Numbered from the stretch's first letter, positions 7,391-16,498 are shown. The stretch is 64,000 nt of DNA from Pseudomonas sp. 2FG (GCF_005502935.1 NZ_SCMP01000006.1:175098-239097); one strand, 5' to 3'. Notes: generated by a model from the letters alone, not told the origin. Numbers and translations are program-made.

Positions 7391-8915
7391 AGCCGTAGTC
7401 TTCGGTGAGCGCCCGCTGAGCATCGAGCAGGTGGTCAGCCTCGCCGAGCAGCACAGCCCGAGCCAGCTGCAAGGCGACGGCGCGTTCCGCCAACGCATCG
7501 CCAAGGGCGCGCAGTTCCTCGACTCGTTGCTGGACAAGGAAGGGGTGATCTACGGCGTCACCACCGGCTACGGCGACTCCTGCGTGGTCGCGGTGCCGCT
7601 GGAGCAGGTCGAAGCGCTGCCGCGGCACCTGTTCACCTTTCACGGCTGCGGCCTGGGCAAGCTGCTCGAACCGGCGGCCACCCGCGCGGTGCTGGCGGCG
7701 CGTTTGCAGTCGCTGTGTCAGGGCGTTTCCGGGGTCCGTATCGAGCTGCTGGAGCGGCTGCAGGCCTTTCTCGCCCACGACATCCTGCCGCTGATTCCCG
7801 AAGAGGGTTCGGTCGGCGCCAGCGGCGATCTGACGCCGCTGTCCTACGTCGCGGCGACCCTGGCCGGCGAGCGCGAGGTGCTCTGGCGCGGCCAGGTGCG
7901 CAGCGCCGCCGAGGTGCATGCCGAGCTGGACTGGCAGCCGCTGACATTACGGCCGAAAGAAGCCCTGGCGCTGATGAACGGCACCGCGGTGATGACCGGC
8001 CTGGCCTGCCTGGCGTTCTCCAGAGCCGATTACCTGCTGCAACTGGCGACCCGCATCACCGCACTCAACGTGGTGGCGTTGCAGGGCAACCCGGAGCATT
8101 TCGACGAGCGCCTGTTCGCCGCCAAGCCGCACCCGGGGCAGATGCGGGTCGCCGCCTGGTTGCGCCAAGACCTGGCCATCGACGCGCCGACCGCGCCGCT
8201 GCACCGCCTGCAGGATCGCTACTCGCTGCGCTGTGCGCCGCATGTACTGGGCGTATTGGCCGACAGCCTGAGCTGGCTGCGGCAGTTCATCGAAATCGAG
8301 CTGAACAGCGCCAACGACAACCCGATCATCGACGCCGAAGCCGAGCGCGTCCTGCACGGCGGGCACTTCTACGGCGGACATATCGCCTTCGCCATGGACA
8401 GCCTGAAGAACCTGGTGGCCAACGTCGCCGACCTGCTCGACCGGCAGCTCGCCCTGCTGGTGGACAGCCGCTACAACCACGGCCTGCCGAGCAACCTCTC
8501 CGGCGCGCCGACGGCCACGGCGATGCTCAACCACGGCTTCAAGGCGGTGCAGATCGGCACCAGCGCCTGGACCGCCGAAGCCCTGAAGAACGGTATGCCG
8601 GCGAGCCTGTTCTCACGTTCAACCGAGTGCCATAACCAGGACAAGGTCAGCATGGGCACCATCGCCGCCCGCGACGCCCTGCGCAGCCTGGAGCTGTGCG
8701 AACAAGTCGCCGCCGCCACCCTGCTGGCCGCCAACCAGGGTGTCTGGCTGCGGGAGCGCGAAGCCGAGGCGCGGCCATTGCCGGCGCCGCTGGCGAACAT
8801 GCGCGCACAACTGGCCGAGGACTTCCCGCCGGTGATCGAAGACCGCGCCCTGGAAGCCGAACTGCGTCTGTGCCTGGCGCAAATCCGCAGCCGGCACTGG
8901 AGGCTCTATGCGTAA
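7371..8915 (+). CDS. Aromatic amino acid ammonia-lyase (HAL/PAL/TAL family)
   Basis: A 514-residue MIO-dependent lyase. The prosthetic group would form from Ala150-Ser151-Gly152 in GSVGASGDLTPLS, and YGVTTGYG is the family's N-terminal signature. It removes ammonia from an aromatic amino acid to give a cinnamic-type acid. In APE clusters it is thought to provide the aryl starter that ApeH activates. His91 in FTFHGCGLG aligns by eye with the His that favours tyrosine in bacterial tyrosine ammonia-lyases, so tyrosine is my best guess over histidine. It overlaps the preceding acyltransferase by 20 nt. The gap to apeK holds a palindromic repeat. Confidence 0.85.
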   Translation: MTTDQPEAVVFGERPLSIEQVVSLAEQHSPSQLQGDGAFRQRIAKGAQFLDSLLDKEGVIYGVTTGYGDSCVVAVPLEQVEALPRHLFTFHGCGLGKLLEPAATRAVLAARLQSLCQGVSGVRIELLERLQAFLAHDILPLIPEEGSVGASGDLTPLSYVAATLAGEREVLWRGQVRSAAEVHAELDWQPLTLRPKEALALMNGTAVMTGLACLAFSRADYLLQLATRITALNVVALQGNPEHFDERLFAAKPHPGQMRVAAWLRQDLAIDAPTAPLHRLQDRYSLRCAPHVLGVLADSLSWLRQFIEIELNSANDNPIIDAEAERVLHGGHFYGGHIAFAMDSLKNLVANVADLLDRQLALLVDSRYNHGLPSNLSGAPTATAMLNHGFKAVQIGTSAWTAEALKNGMPASLFSRSTECHNQDKVSMGTIAARDALRSLELCEQVAAATLLAANQGVWLREREAEARPLPAPLANMRAQLAEDFPPVIEDRALEAELRLCLAQIRSRHWRLYA

Positions 8916-8925
8916 TCCAGCTTTT

Positions 8926-8987
8926 GTAGGGTGCGCCATGCGCACCGCAATTACGCATGTCCTCGCGGTGCGCACAGCGCACCCTAC
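8926..8987. repeat. GTAGGG-family palindromic repeat, inside the APE operon
   Basis: A 62-bp inverted repeat: GTAGGGTGCGCCATGCGCAC at the left end and a matching GTGCGC-ACA-GCGCACCCTAC right end around a short AT-rich centre. It is placed between the lyase stop codon and apeK and makes the largest gap within the operon. It shares its GTAGGG ends with three other elements in this window, while the inner arms differ. As RNA it could form a strong stem-loop between cistrons. Confidence 0.75.
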
Positions 8988-9007
8988 GCCGTGTGCAGGT
9001 TGTGTTT

Positions 9008-9433
9008 ATGCGTAGCCGCGGCGCGGTGCAGGCCGAGGTCGAAATCCTCGTACCGTTCTTCGACATCGACTCGATGGAAGTGGTCTGGCACGGCCATTAC
9101 GTCAAATACCTGGAGGTCGCCCGCTGCGCCCTGCTGGACAAGCTCGAACACAACTACACGCAGATGCGCGAGGCTGGTTACGGCTGGCCGATCATCGATA
9201 TGCAGCTGCGCTACATGCGCGGCGCGCGCTTCGGCCAGCGGCTCAGGGTGCGCGCCGAGCTGGTCGAGTGGGAGAGCCGCCTGAAGATCAACTACCTGAT
9301 CAGCGACGCGCAAACCGGTGAGCGCATGACCCGCGGCAGCACAGTGCAGGTAGCGGTGGAAATCGCCACGCGGGAAATGCTGCTGGCCTCGCCCAAGGTA
9401 TTGGTCGAGGCGGTTGAGCGGGTGTTGCGGTGA
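9008..9433 (+). CDS. apeK: Hot-dog acyl-CoA/ACP thioesterase (ApeK-type, 4HBT family)
   Basis: A 141-residue thioesterase of the 4-hydroxybenzoyl-CoA thioesterase family. FFDIDSMEVVWHGHYVKYLE is the signature loop with the catalytic Asp and the following His/Tyr. It could release the polyene from ACP or remove stalled chains. The ATG at 9008 was preferred; an earlier in-frame ATG at 8957 lies within the palindromic repeat. Its stop overlaps the GTG start of the next gene by 4 nt. Confidence 0.85.
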   Translation: MRSRGAVQAEVEILVPFFDIDSMEVVWHGHYVKYLEVARCALLDKLEHNYTQMREAGYGWPIIDMQLRYMRGARFGQRLRVRAELVEWESRLKINYLISDAQTGERMTRGSTVQVAVEIATREMLLASPKVLVEAVERVLR

Positions 9434-10035
9434 GCATTCGAGCAACTCCATTCGCGTTCCTGCTGCTGGCGCTATTCTGCGCGCCCCTCGCCCACGCCTT
9501 CGACCTTCAGCAGCTCGCCGCCCAGCTGGCGAAACCGGCGGTGGTGCGCGGCGAGTTCATTCAGGAGAAGCACCTGCGCGCGTTGCCGCAACCACTGACC
9601 AGCAGCGGCCACTTCGTGCTGGCCAAACAGCACGGCCTGCTCTGGCTGCTGCAAAGCCCGCTGCAACAGGACTACCGCATCAATGCCGCGGGCATTTCCC
9701 GGCGCGCGGCCAATGGCTGGCAAGCCCTGCCGCAACAAGGCGCCAGCGCGCAGCAGAACCGCCTGTTCCTCGCCGTACTGCAAGGCGACAGCAGCGGCCT
9801 GCAAGATGATTTCGACCTGGCCCTGAGTGGCGACACCGGCGCCTGGCAGCTGAAATTGACGCCGCGGGCCGCACTGCTCAAACAGATATTCACCACGATC
9901 CATATCGAAGGCGGCGCCCTGGTACAGCGTATCGAGCTGCTGGAAACCCAGGGCGACAGCACCGTCATGCGCATGCCGGGCAGCGTTGCCGACACCGAGC
10001 TGAGCGCAGTGGAGCAGCATGACTTCGCTGAATAA
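9430..10035 (+). CDS. apeL: LolA-like periplasmic carrier (ApeL-type)
   Basis: A 201-residue secreted protein with a GTG start. Residues 1-23 form a signal peptide ending in APLAHA. The mature part resembles the outer-membrane lipoprotein carrier LolA: RGEFIQEKHLRALPQPLTSSGHF and the following beta-strand pattern. In APE clusters it is presumed to shuttle the aryl-polyene lipid across the periplasm, with the MMPL protein as inner-membrane partner. It overlaps the next gene by 17 nt. Confidence 0.8.
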   Translation: MSIRATPFAFLLLALFCAPLAHAFDLQQLAAQLAKPAVVRGEFIQEKHLRALPQPLTSSGHFVLAKQHGLLWLLQSPLQQDYRINAAGISRRAANGWQALPQQGASAQQNRLFLAVLQGDSSGLQDDFDLALSGDTGAWQLKLTPRAALLKQIFTTIHIEGGALVQRIELLETQGDSTVMRMPGSVADTELSAVEQHDFAE

Positions 10036-12400
10036 GCGCCGCTGGAGCGCCCTCGAGCGCCGGCTGCCGCGCCTCTTCGCCCTGCTGTTGCTGGCACTGC
10101 TGGCGCTGGCCGGTTGGCAGTGGCGCGATGGCCCACCGGTCTCGGCCAATCTGCTGGAGCTAGTGCCCACAGACGCGCCCGACGCCCTGGAGCAACTCGC
10201 CGAACAGCGCATGCAGGAGCCGCTCAACCGTGAGCTGGTGGTACTCATCCGCCATGCCGATAGCCAACGTGCCATCGCCATGGCCGCCGAGCTGGGCGAA
10301 ACCTGGCAAGCCAGCGGGCTGTTCGAAAAGGTCCAGTGGAACCTGCAAGCCGACTTTCCCGCCCTGCGCCAACAACTGCTGCAAAGCCGACTGGCGCTGC
10401 TCGGCGCCGCCGACCGGCAATTGCTGATCGACGCCCCGCAGGCCTTTATCGAGCAGCGTGTGCAGGCGCTGTACGACCCCTTCGCTGGTTTCAGCCTGGT
10501 CGGCGCGGACCAGGACTGGCTCGGCCTGACGCAACTGATCCAGCGCAATCTGCCGCGCAACGGCAACGTAACGATCGACCTGAACGGCGCCTTGCTGGCG
10601 GAAAACCAAGAGCAGAATCAGCCGCAAACCTGGGCCTTTCTGCGGGCGCGCACCCTGGGCAACGCCTTCGACGGCAACCTGCCCCAGCAAGTCGCAGAGC
10701 AGGTGGCCAGCGCCCGGCAATTGGTGCAGGCGCAAGGGGGTGAATTACTCGCCACCAGCGGCCTGCTCTACGGGGCCCATGGCCAACAGCAGGCCAGCCA
10801 TGAGATGAGCCTGATCGGCGGAATCGCCAGCGCCGCCGCCCTGTTGCTGATGCTGGTGGTGTTTCGCCGGGTACGCATAGTGCTGGCCTTTATTCCGGCC
10901 CTGGTCGGCGTGCTCGCGGGGCTGGTCGCCTGCGTGGCGTTGTTCGGGCACATCCATGTGCTGACGCTGGTGCTGGGCGCCAGCTTGATCGGCGTGGCCA
11001 TCGACTACCCGCTGCATTACCTGTCGAAAAGCTGGACCTTGCAGCCCTGGAATAGCTTGACCGCATTGAAAGCGACCCTGCCCGGGCTGAGCCTGGGTTT
11101 GGCAACCAATGCCATCGGCTATCTGGCCCTTGCCTTCACCCCATTCCCGGCGCTGCAACAGGTGGCGGTGTTCTCGGCTGCGGGCTTGCTCGGCTCCTAC
11201 CTCTGCTCGGTGTGCTGGCTGCCGGCACTGCTCGGCACTGCACCGCTGCGCCCCTGGCCGGCGCCGCTGCGCTGGGCACAACGCCTGCTGGATTTGCGGG
11301 CGAGCTTGCTAGAGCGCATCGGCACGCCTTGGCTACTCGGCGCCTTCCTGCTGTTTTGCGCCGCTGGCGTGGCACAACTGACGACCAAGAACGACCTGCG
11401 CCAATGGATCAGCAACCCGCCGCAGCTGCTCAGCGAAGCCCAGGCCATCGGCCGCATCATCGACTTCCAGCCGACCAGCCAGTTTTTCCTGGTCCGCGCC
11501 GCCGATCAGCAACAACTGCTGCAACGCCAGGCGCAGCTCGGCCAGCGCCTCGATCGACTGGTGGCCCAGGGCAAGCTCGGCAGCTACCTGGCGTTGAGCC
11601 AGCTGCTGGCCCCGGCCGCGGAGCAACAACGGCTGCGCCAGGCGCTCGCGCAGTTGCCGGCCCATGCCCAGGCGCTGCAGGCACTGGGCGTCTCGGCACA
11701 GGCGTTGGCGGCAGAAATACAGCAGCTGCAGGCATTGCCCGAGCAGGACCTCGAGCAAGCCTTGGCCGGGCCGCTGGGCGAAATCTGGCGGCCGCTATGG
11801 CTGGGCGAAGACAGCAGCCAGGCAGGCGTTGCCGGCTTGGTCAGCCTGCAGGGCTTGAGCGACACCAGTTTGCTCGCCGCCCAGGCGCAGGGGTTGCCGG
11901 GCGTGCAGCTGGTGGATCGGCTGGGTGAGCTGAATCGCCTGTTCGCCGGCACGCAGATCAGTGCGGCGCAACTCAAGCTGCTGTCCTGTCTGTTGATCCT
12001 CGCTTTGCTGTGCCTGCCGTTCGGCCTGCACGGCGCGTTGCGCACCTTGGCCGTGTCGCTGCTCGCCGCCTTGGCCAGCCTGGCCAGCCTCGGCTGGCTC
12101 GGTCAGCCACTGACCTTGTTCAGCCTGTTCGGCCTGCTGCTGGTCACCGCCATTGGCGTGGATTACGCGATCATCATGCGCGAACGGGTCGGCGGCGCGG
12201 CCACCAGCCTGCTCGGCACCCTGCTCGCGGCGCTGACCACCTGGCTATCCTTCGGCCTGCTGGCGCTGTCGAGTACCCCCGCGGTGAGCAATTTTGGCCT
12301 GGCCGTCGGCCTCGGTCTGGTGTTCAGCTTCCTGCTGGCGCCCTGGGCGGCCAGTGAAGAACAAGCGCAAGAACAGTTGCAGCCGGAGCCGGCACTATGA
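10019..12400 (+). CDS. apeM: MMPL/RND-superfamily exporter (ApeM-type)
   Basis: A 793-residue predicted exporter with the two-fold RND/MMPL layout. One N-terminal helix (about 18-36) precedes a periplasmic domain and a block of five or six helices (about 255-400). A second periplasmic domain precedes another block (about 650-780). The motif VLGASLIGVAIDYPLHYLSK in the first block and VTAIGVDYAIIMRERV in the second are the paired GxxxDY-type signatures of proton-driven MMPL transporters. It probably lifts the finished lipid from the inner membrane to the LolA-like carrier. Its start lies inside apeL and its stop overlaps the next gene. Confidence 0.85.
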   Translation: MTSLNKRRWSALERRLPRLFALLLLALLALAGWQWRDGPPVSANLLELVPTDAPDALEQLAEQRMQEPLNRELVVLIRHADSQRAIAMAAELGETWQASGLFEKVQWNLQADFPALRQQLLQSRLALLGAADRQLLIDAPQAFIEQRVQALYDPFAGFSLVGADQDWLGLTQLIQRNLPRNGNVTIDLNGALLAENQEQNQPQTWAFLRARTLGNAFDGNLPQQVAEQVASARQLVQAQGGELLATSGLLYGAHGQQQASHEMSLIGGIASAAALLLMLVVFRRVRIVLAFIPALVGVLAGLVACVALFGHIHVLTLVLGASLIGVAIDYPLHYLSKSWTLQPWNSLTALKATLPGLSLGLATNAIGYLALAFTPFPALQQVAVFSAAGLLGSYLCSVCWLPALLGTAPLRPWPAPLRWAQRLLDLRASLLERIGTPWLLGAFLLFCAAGVAQLTTKNDLRQWISNPPQLLSEAQAIGRIIDFQPTSQFFLVRAADQQQLLQRQAQLGQRLDRLVAQGKLGSYLALSQLLAPAAEQQRLRQALAQLPAHAQALQALGVSAQALAAEIQQLQALPEQDLEQALAGPLGEIWRPLWLGEDSSQAGVAGLVSLQGLSDTSLLAAQAQGLPGVQLVDRLGELNRLFAGTQISAAQLKLLSCLLILALLCLPFGLHGALRTLAVSLLAALASLASLGWLGQPLTLFSLFGLLLVTAIGVDYAIIMRERVGGAATSLLGTLLAALTTWLSFGLLALSSTPAVSNFGLAVGLGLVFSFLLAPWAASEEQAQEQLQPEPAL

Positions 12401-13557
12401 GCATCGGGCTGTTCTGGCTCGCGCTACTGGCGCTATTCGCCGTCGCCACCTGGCTCGGCGCACGGGTCAAGCTGATCCCGATCGTCAGCCAACTGCTGCT
12501 GGCCAGTCTGGGCATCCCGGCTTTGCTGTTGTTCTGGGTCGAGCCGCACTGGCAGCTGAGCGCCGCGCAACTGCTCGCACCGGCCTGGCTGCAAGCACTC
12601 TACGGACTGAGCTTCGCCCTGCTGCTCGGCCACATCCTCAGCGATGTGATCGACCTGGAGCCGAGCCCGCAAAGCCTGAAGATCGCCCTGCCGAGTTTCG
12701 CCCTGCCGTTCTGCTGCGGCCTGGGCTGCGCGCTCTGGCTGTTACCGGCGCAGTCCTGGTTGAACAGCGTGGCGATCGGCCTGCTGTTTTCGATCACCGC
12801 GATCCCGGTGCTCTACCTCTATCTACAGAACATCGGCTACCCGCCGGCCGCAACCAAGCGTCTGCTGCATGCGGCGATCCTGATGGACGTGCTGTGCTGG
12901 AGCCTGTTCGCCCTGGCCCAGGGCAGCAGCCAGCCCGAGCAGTTGCTCTGGCCCCTGCTCGGAGCGCTGTTGCCGCTGTTGCTGCACAAGCTGCTACGGC
13001 TGCGCCACGGGCTGTTTTACAGCCTGCCGTTCTTCGCGCTGATGCTCCTATTGCAGCAACTCAAGCTCAACGCCCTGGTCTTCGGCATCGGCTACATGCT
13101 CTGCCTCGCCGGGCTCAAGCAACCCTTCCAGCTGCCGTTGCCGAAACCCCTGTGGCAGTGGCTGCAGAACGGCTTGGCGATCCCGCTGATTCTGGCCTGC
13201 GGCGTGTTGCAGGTGGACTTCGACAATGCCTGGCAAGACTATTCCTGGCTCTATCTCGGCGCCCTGCTGGTGCTGCCGGTACTGAGCAAGTTGGCCGGCA
13301 ACTGGCTGGGCCTGAGCTGGGCCGATCCGACGGCCTCCCTGCGGGTGAAGTGGCGGGAAAGCCTGCTGCTGAATATCCGCGGGCTGACCGAGATCGTCTT
13401 CCTCAACCTGCTCTTGCAACAACAGCTGATCGACGCCCAGGTGTATTTCAGCCTGCTGCTGATGAGCCTGTTTTCCACACTGCTGCCGGCCCTGCTCGGC
13501 ATCCGCAAAGCCCGCGCCGAACAACCCGCGGCAAGGAGCTCCTATGGTGCCGTTTAA
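12397..13557 (+). CDS. CPA2-like sodium/proton antiporter-type membrane protein
   Basis: A 386-residue polytopic protein with about eleven hydrophobic segments starting at residue 4. LFSITAIPVLYLYLQN and the AAILMDVLCW block correspond to the conserved discontinuous helix and the DD motif of cation:proton antiporters, except that the first Asp of the pair is Met here. RGLTEIVFLNLLL near the C-terminus is the other family hallmark. It overlaps apeM by 4 nt and precedes the DUF3261 lipoprotein gene, so it belongs to the operon. I do not know it as a standard APE component; many clusters have an FAD-dependent oxidoreductase at this point. An energising or pH role for export is speculation. Confidence 0.75.
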   Translation: MSIGLFWLALLALFAVATWLGARVKLIPIVSQLLLASLGIPALLLFWVEPHWQLSAAQLLAPAWLQALYGLSFALLLGHILSDVIDLEPSPQSLKIALPSFALPFCCGLGCALWLLPAQSWLNSVAIGLLFSITAIPVLYLYLQNIGYPPAATKRLLHAAILMDVLCWSLFALAQGSSQPEQLLWPLLGALLPLLLHKLLRLRHGLFYSLPFFALMLLLQQLKLNALVFGIGYMLCLAGLKQPFQLPLPKPLWQWLQNGLAIPLILACGVLQVDFDNAWQDYSWLYLGALLVLPVLSKLAGNWLGLSWADPTASLRVKWRESLLLNIRGLTEIVFLNLLLQQQLIDAQVYFSLLLMSLFSTLLPALLGIRKARAEQPAARSSYGAV

Positions 13558-13575
13558 CCGGGGGCCGAAGCCGCG

Positions 13576-14076
13576 ATGAGCCGCCTGCTCTGGCTGCGTC
13601 TTCATTGGCTGCCTCTGCTGCTGTTGCTGACGGCCTGCGCCCAGCCAGCGCCGTTGCCCAGCGCCGCGCCGGCACTGGCGTGGCCGCTGCAACTGCATGT
13701 GCAGCGCGAGCAGGCCGGGCAGACCCAGGACTGGCTATTGGTGGTGCAGAAAGAAGGCCCGGCACTGCGCTGGTCGCTGCTCGACCCGCTGGGAATTCCG
13801 CTGGCCCGTCAGCTATTGAGCGGCAGTCAGTGGCAAAATGACGGCCTGCTGCCACCCAACCAAGAAGCCCGTGAGCTGTTCGCCGCCCTGCTGTTTGCCC
13901 TGACCCCGGAAGTAGAACTGGCGCAGCGCTATGCCGCCGACTGGCAGGTACAGGGCCAGCAACGCAGGCTGCGCGAGGCCGGCAACCCACGCTGGCAGGT
14001 CAGTTACCAGCAACCCCAGAATTTTCGGCTCAAGACCGCCAAGGGTCTGAGCTATCGCGTCGAGACGCTGCAATGA
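13576..14076 (+). CDS. apeN: DUF3261 lipoprotein (ApeN-type)
   Basis: A 166-residue lipoprotein. The signal peptide ends in the lipobox LTAC with Cys21 as the lipidation site. The rest fits DUF3261: WLLVVQKEGPALRWSLLDPLGIPLARQ, then a C-terminal NFRLKTAKGLSYRVETL strand pair. By analogy with the Lol system it could be a LolB-like outer-membrane acceptor for the polyene lipid delivered by the LolA-like carrier; this is inference from gene content. It begins 18 bp after the antiporter-like gene. Confidence 0.8.
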   Translation: MSRLLWLRLHWLPLLLLLTACAQPAPLPSAAPALAWPLQLHVQREQAGQTQDWLLVVQKEGPALRWSLLDPLGIPLARQLLSGSQWQNDGLLPPNQEARELFAALLFALTPEVELAQRYAADWQVQGQQRRLREAGNPRWQVSYQQPQNFRLKTAKGLSYRVETLQ

Positions 14077-14095
14077 TCGAGCAAGGCCCATCCCG

Positions 14096-15325
14096 ATGAC
14101 CGCGTACCTGAATGCCCTCGGGCTGCTCTGCGCGCTCGGCAGTGGCAAGCAGGCCGTGGCCGAGCGGCTGTTCGCCGGCGACGCCTCAGGCCTGCGTCAC
14201 CAAGACGGCTGGGTGCCGGAGCGCAGCCTGCCGGTCGGCGCAATCACCGGCGCCTTGCCCGAGTTGCCCGGTGTCGGCGCGGCGCAGGCGACTCGCAACA
14301 ATCGGCTGCTACTGGCAGCCGCCCTGGAGATCGACACGGACATCCAGCTGGCCATCGCCCGCTATGGCCGTGGGCGGATCGGGGTGATCCTCGGCACCAG
14401 CACCAGCGGCATCCATGAGGCCACCCAAGGGATTGCCCGCTACCTGCAGGACGGCGAGTTCCCCGCCAGCTATCACTATGGGCAACAGGAACTGGCCGCC
14501 CCGGCCGCCTTTCTCGCCGACTGGCTGCAGCTGAGCGGCCCGGCCTATGTGATTTCCACCGCCTGCACCTCCAGCGCCCGCGCCCTGCTCAGCGCCCGCC
14601 GCCTGCTCGACTCGGGCCTCTGCGATGCGGTGCTCTGCGGCGGCGTCGACTCGCTCTGCCAGCTGACGCTGAATGGCTTCGGCTCGCTGGAGGCGCTGGC
14701 AAGCGAACGCTGCAATCCGTTCTCGCGCAACCGCGCCGGTATCAATATCGGCGAAGCGGCTGTGCTGTTTCTTATGACTAGAGAGCCGATGACGAAAGAG
14801 CGACTAAGCCAAACGGCCGCACCGATAGCCCTGCTCGGCGCCGCGGCCAACTCCGACGCGCACCATATCTCCGCGCCGGACCCCCAGGGCCGGGGCGCCC
14901 AGCAGGTGATGCGCGCGGCCCTGGCCGACGCCGGCCTGGCGGCCGAGCAGATCGATTATCTGAACCTGCACGGCACCGCCACCGGCCATAACGACGCCAT
15001 GGAAAGCCTGGCGGTCGACGCGGTGTTCCCTGCGGGCGTGCCCTGCTCTTCGACCAAGCCGCTGACCGGCCACACGCTGGGGGCGGCAGGTGCATTGGAG
15101 GCCGCGTTCTGCTGGCTGAGCCTGGCCACCGAGAACCACGAGCAGCGCTTGCCGCCGCACCTGTGGGACGCCGAGGCCGACCCGCAACTGCCCACCCTCA
15201 AGCTGACGACGGCGCAGAGCCGCCTGGCTGGCGCCACGCCACGGCGGATGATGAGCAACTCCTTCGCCTTCGGCGGCAGCAATATCAGCCTGGTGCTCGG
15301 TACTCTGGCGGAGAACACGCCATGA
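14096..15325 (+). CDS. apeO: Beta-ketoacyl-ACP synthase (ApeO-type)
   Basis: A 409-residue FabF-type ketosynthase. Active-site Cys157 lies in STACTSSA. The two His are in HGTATGHNDAMES and TGHTLGAAGALE, giving the full Cys-His-His set. It elongates the aryl polyene with malonyl-ACP, acting with the chain-length factor encoded at the operon start. The ATG at 14096 is 19 bp past apeN. The stop overlaps apeP. Confidence 0.9.
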   Translation: MTAYLNALGLLCALGSGKQAVAERLFAGDASGLRHQDGWVPERSLPVGAITGALPELPGVGAAQATRNNRLLLAAALEIDTDIQLAIARYGRGRIGVILGTSTSGIHEATQGIARYLQDGEFPASYHYGQQELAAPAAFLADWLQLSGPAYVISTACTSSARALLSARRLLDSGLCDAVLCGGVDSLCQLTLNGFGSLEALASERCNPFSRNRAGINIGEAAVLFLMTREPMTKERLSQTAAPIALLGAAANSDAHHISAPDPQGRGAQQVMRAALADAGLAAEQIDYLNLHGTATGHNDAMESLAVDAVFPAGVPCSSTKPLTGHTLGAAGALEAAFCWLSLATENHEQRLPPHLWDAEADPQLPTLKLTTAQSRLAGATPRRMMSNSFAFGGSNISLVLGTLAENTP

Positions 15326-15777
15326 GCCTCTGGCCCATCGCCGAACTCATCCCCCATGCCGGCGACATGATCCTGCTGGACGAAGTACTCAGCTTCGCCG
15401 CCGAAGAGGTCACCACCCGCCTGCGCGTGCGCCCCGGCGGCCTGTTCAACCAGGCCGACGGCAGCCTGCCGGCCTGGGTCGGCGTCGAGCTGATGGCGCA
15501 GAGCATCGCCGCCTATGCCGGTTGCCAGGCCCGGCAGGCCGGGGCGCCGGTGGAGCTGGGTTTTCTCCTCGGCACCCGCAGTTTTCAGTGCAACGTCGAG
15601 GCCTTCCCGGCCGGGGCCGAGTTGCAGATCCACGCCAGCCGCTCGCTACAGGACGACAACGGCATGGGCGTTTTCGAATGCCAGCTGAGCGGTCCCGGTA
15701 TTCATGCCGAGGCCCGCCTCAACGTGTTTCGTCCACCCCAAGTGGCCAGCTACCTTGAAGAGCCCGCACATGACTGA
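15322..15777 (+). CDS. apeP: 3-hydroxyacyl-ACP dehydratase-like protein (ApeP-type)
   Basis: A 151-residue hot-dog protein. LIPHAGDMILLDEV is the FabA/FabZ-like opening with the His of the active site, and WVGVELMAQSIAAYAG is the central helix with the acidic residue. In studied APE systems ApeP forms a hetero-complex with ApeI; here the ApeI domain is fused to the ligase. It probably forms the conjugated double bonds by dehydrating 3-hydroxyacyl-ACP. It overlaps apeO by 4 nt and apeQ by 8 nt. Confidence 0.85.
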   Translation: MSLWPIAELIPHAGDMILLDEVLSFAAEEVTTRLRVRPGGLFNQADGSLPAWVGVELMAQSIAAYAGCQARQAGAPVELGFLLGTRSFQCNVEAFPAGAELQIHASRSLQDDNGMGVFECQLSGPGIHAEARLNVFRPPQVASYLEEPAHD

Positions 15778-16498
15778 ATCGATTCTGGTAACCGGCTCCA
15801 GCCGCGGCATCGGCCGTGCCATCGCCCTGCGCCTGGCCCACGCCGGCTATGACCTGGTGCTGCACTGCCGCAGTGGCCGGGCCGAGGCCGCCGCCGTGCA
15901 GGCGCAGATCCAGGCCCTCGGTCGCCAGGCGCGCATCCTGCAATTCGATGTGGCCGAGCGCGCCGCCTGCCGCGAACAGCTGGAAGCCGATGTCGAAGCC
16001 CATGGCGCCTACTACGGGGTGGTCTGCAACGCCGGCCTGACCCGCGACGGCGCCTTCCCGGCGCTGAGTGAAGAGGACTGGGACTTGGTCATGCGCACCA
16101 ACCTGGACGGTTTCTACAACATCCTGCAGCCGCTGATCATGCCGATGATCCGCCGCCGCAAACCGGGGCGGATCGTCTGCATCACCTCGGTGTCCGGGCT
16201 GATCGGCAACCGCGGCCAGGTCAACTACAGCGCCTCCAAGGCCGGCGTGATAGGCGCGGCCAAGGCCCTGGCGATCGAACTGGGCAAGCGCAAGATCACG
16301 GTCAACTGCGTCGCCCCCGGGCTGATCGACACCGCCCTGCTGGACGAGCAGGTGCCGGTCGAGGAGATCCTCAAGCTGATCCCGGCCCAACGCCTGGGCA
16401 CGCCGGAGGAAGTCGCCGGCGCGGTGAATTTTCTGATGTCGGATGAGGCGGCCTATATCACCCGCCAAGTCCTCGCGGTCAACGGAGGGCTCTGCTGA
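15770..16498 (+). CDS. apeQ: 3-oxoacyl-ACP reductase, SDR family (ApeQ-type, FabG-like)
   Basis: A 242-residue FabG-like reductase. GSSRGIGRA is the NADP-binding glycine motif, NAG follows, and catalytic Tyr153-x3-Lys157 lies in NYSASKAG. It reduces the 3-keto group made by the ketosynthases before dehydration. The start at 15770 is set by the conserved TESILVTGSSRG opening; a longer frame from 15704 lies over apeP. It overlaps apeR by 1 nt (TGATG). Confidence 0.9.
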   Translation: MTESILVTGSSRGIGRAIALRLAHAGYDLVLHCRSGRAEAAAVQAQIQALGRQARILQFDVAERAACREQLEADVEAHGAYYGVVCNAGLTRDGAFPALSEEDWDLVMRTNLDGFYNILQPLIMPMIRRRKPGRIVCITSVSGLIGNRGQVNYSASKAGVIGAAKALAIELGKRKITVNCVAPGLIDTALLDEQVPVEEILKLIPAQRLGTPEEVAGAVNFLMSDEAAYITRQVLAVNGGLC

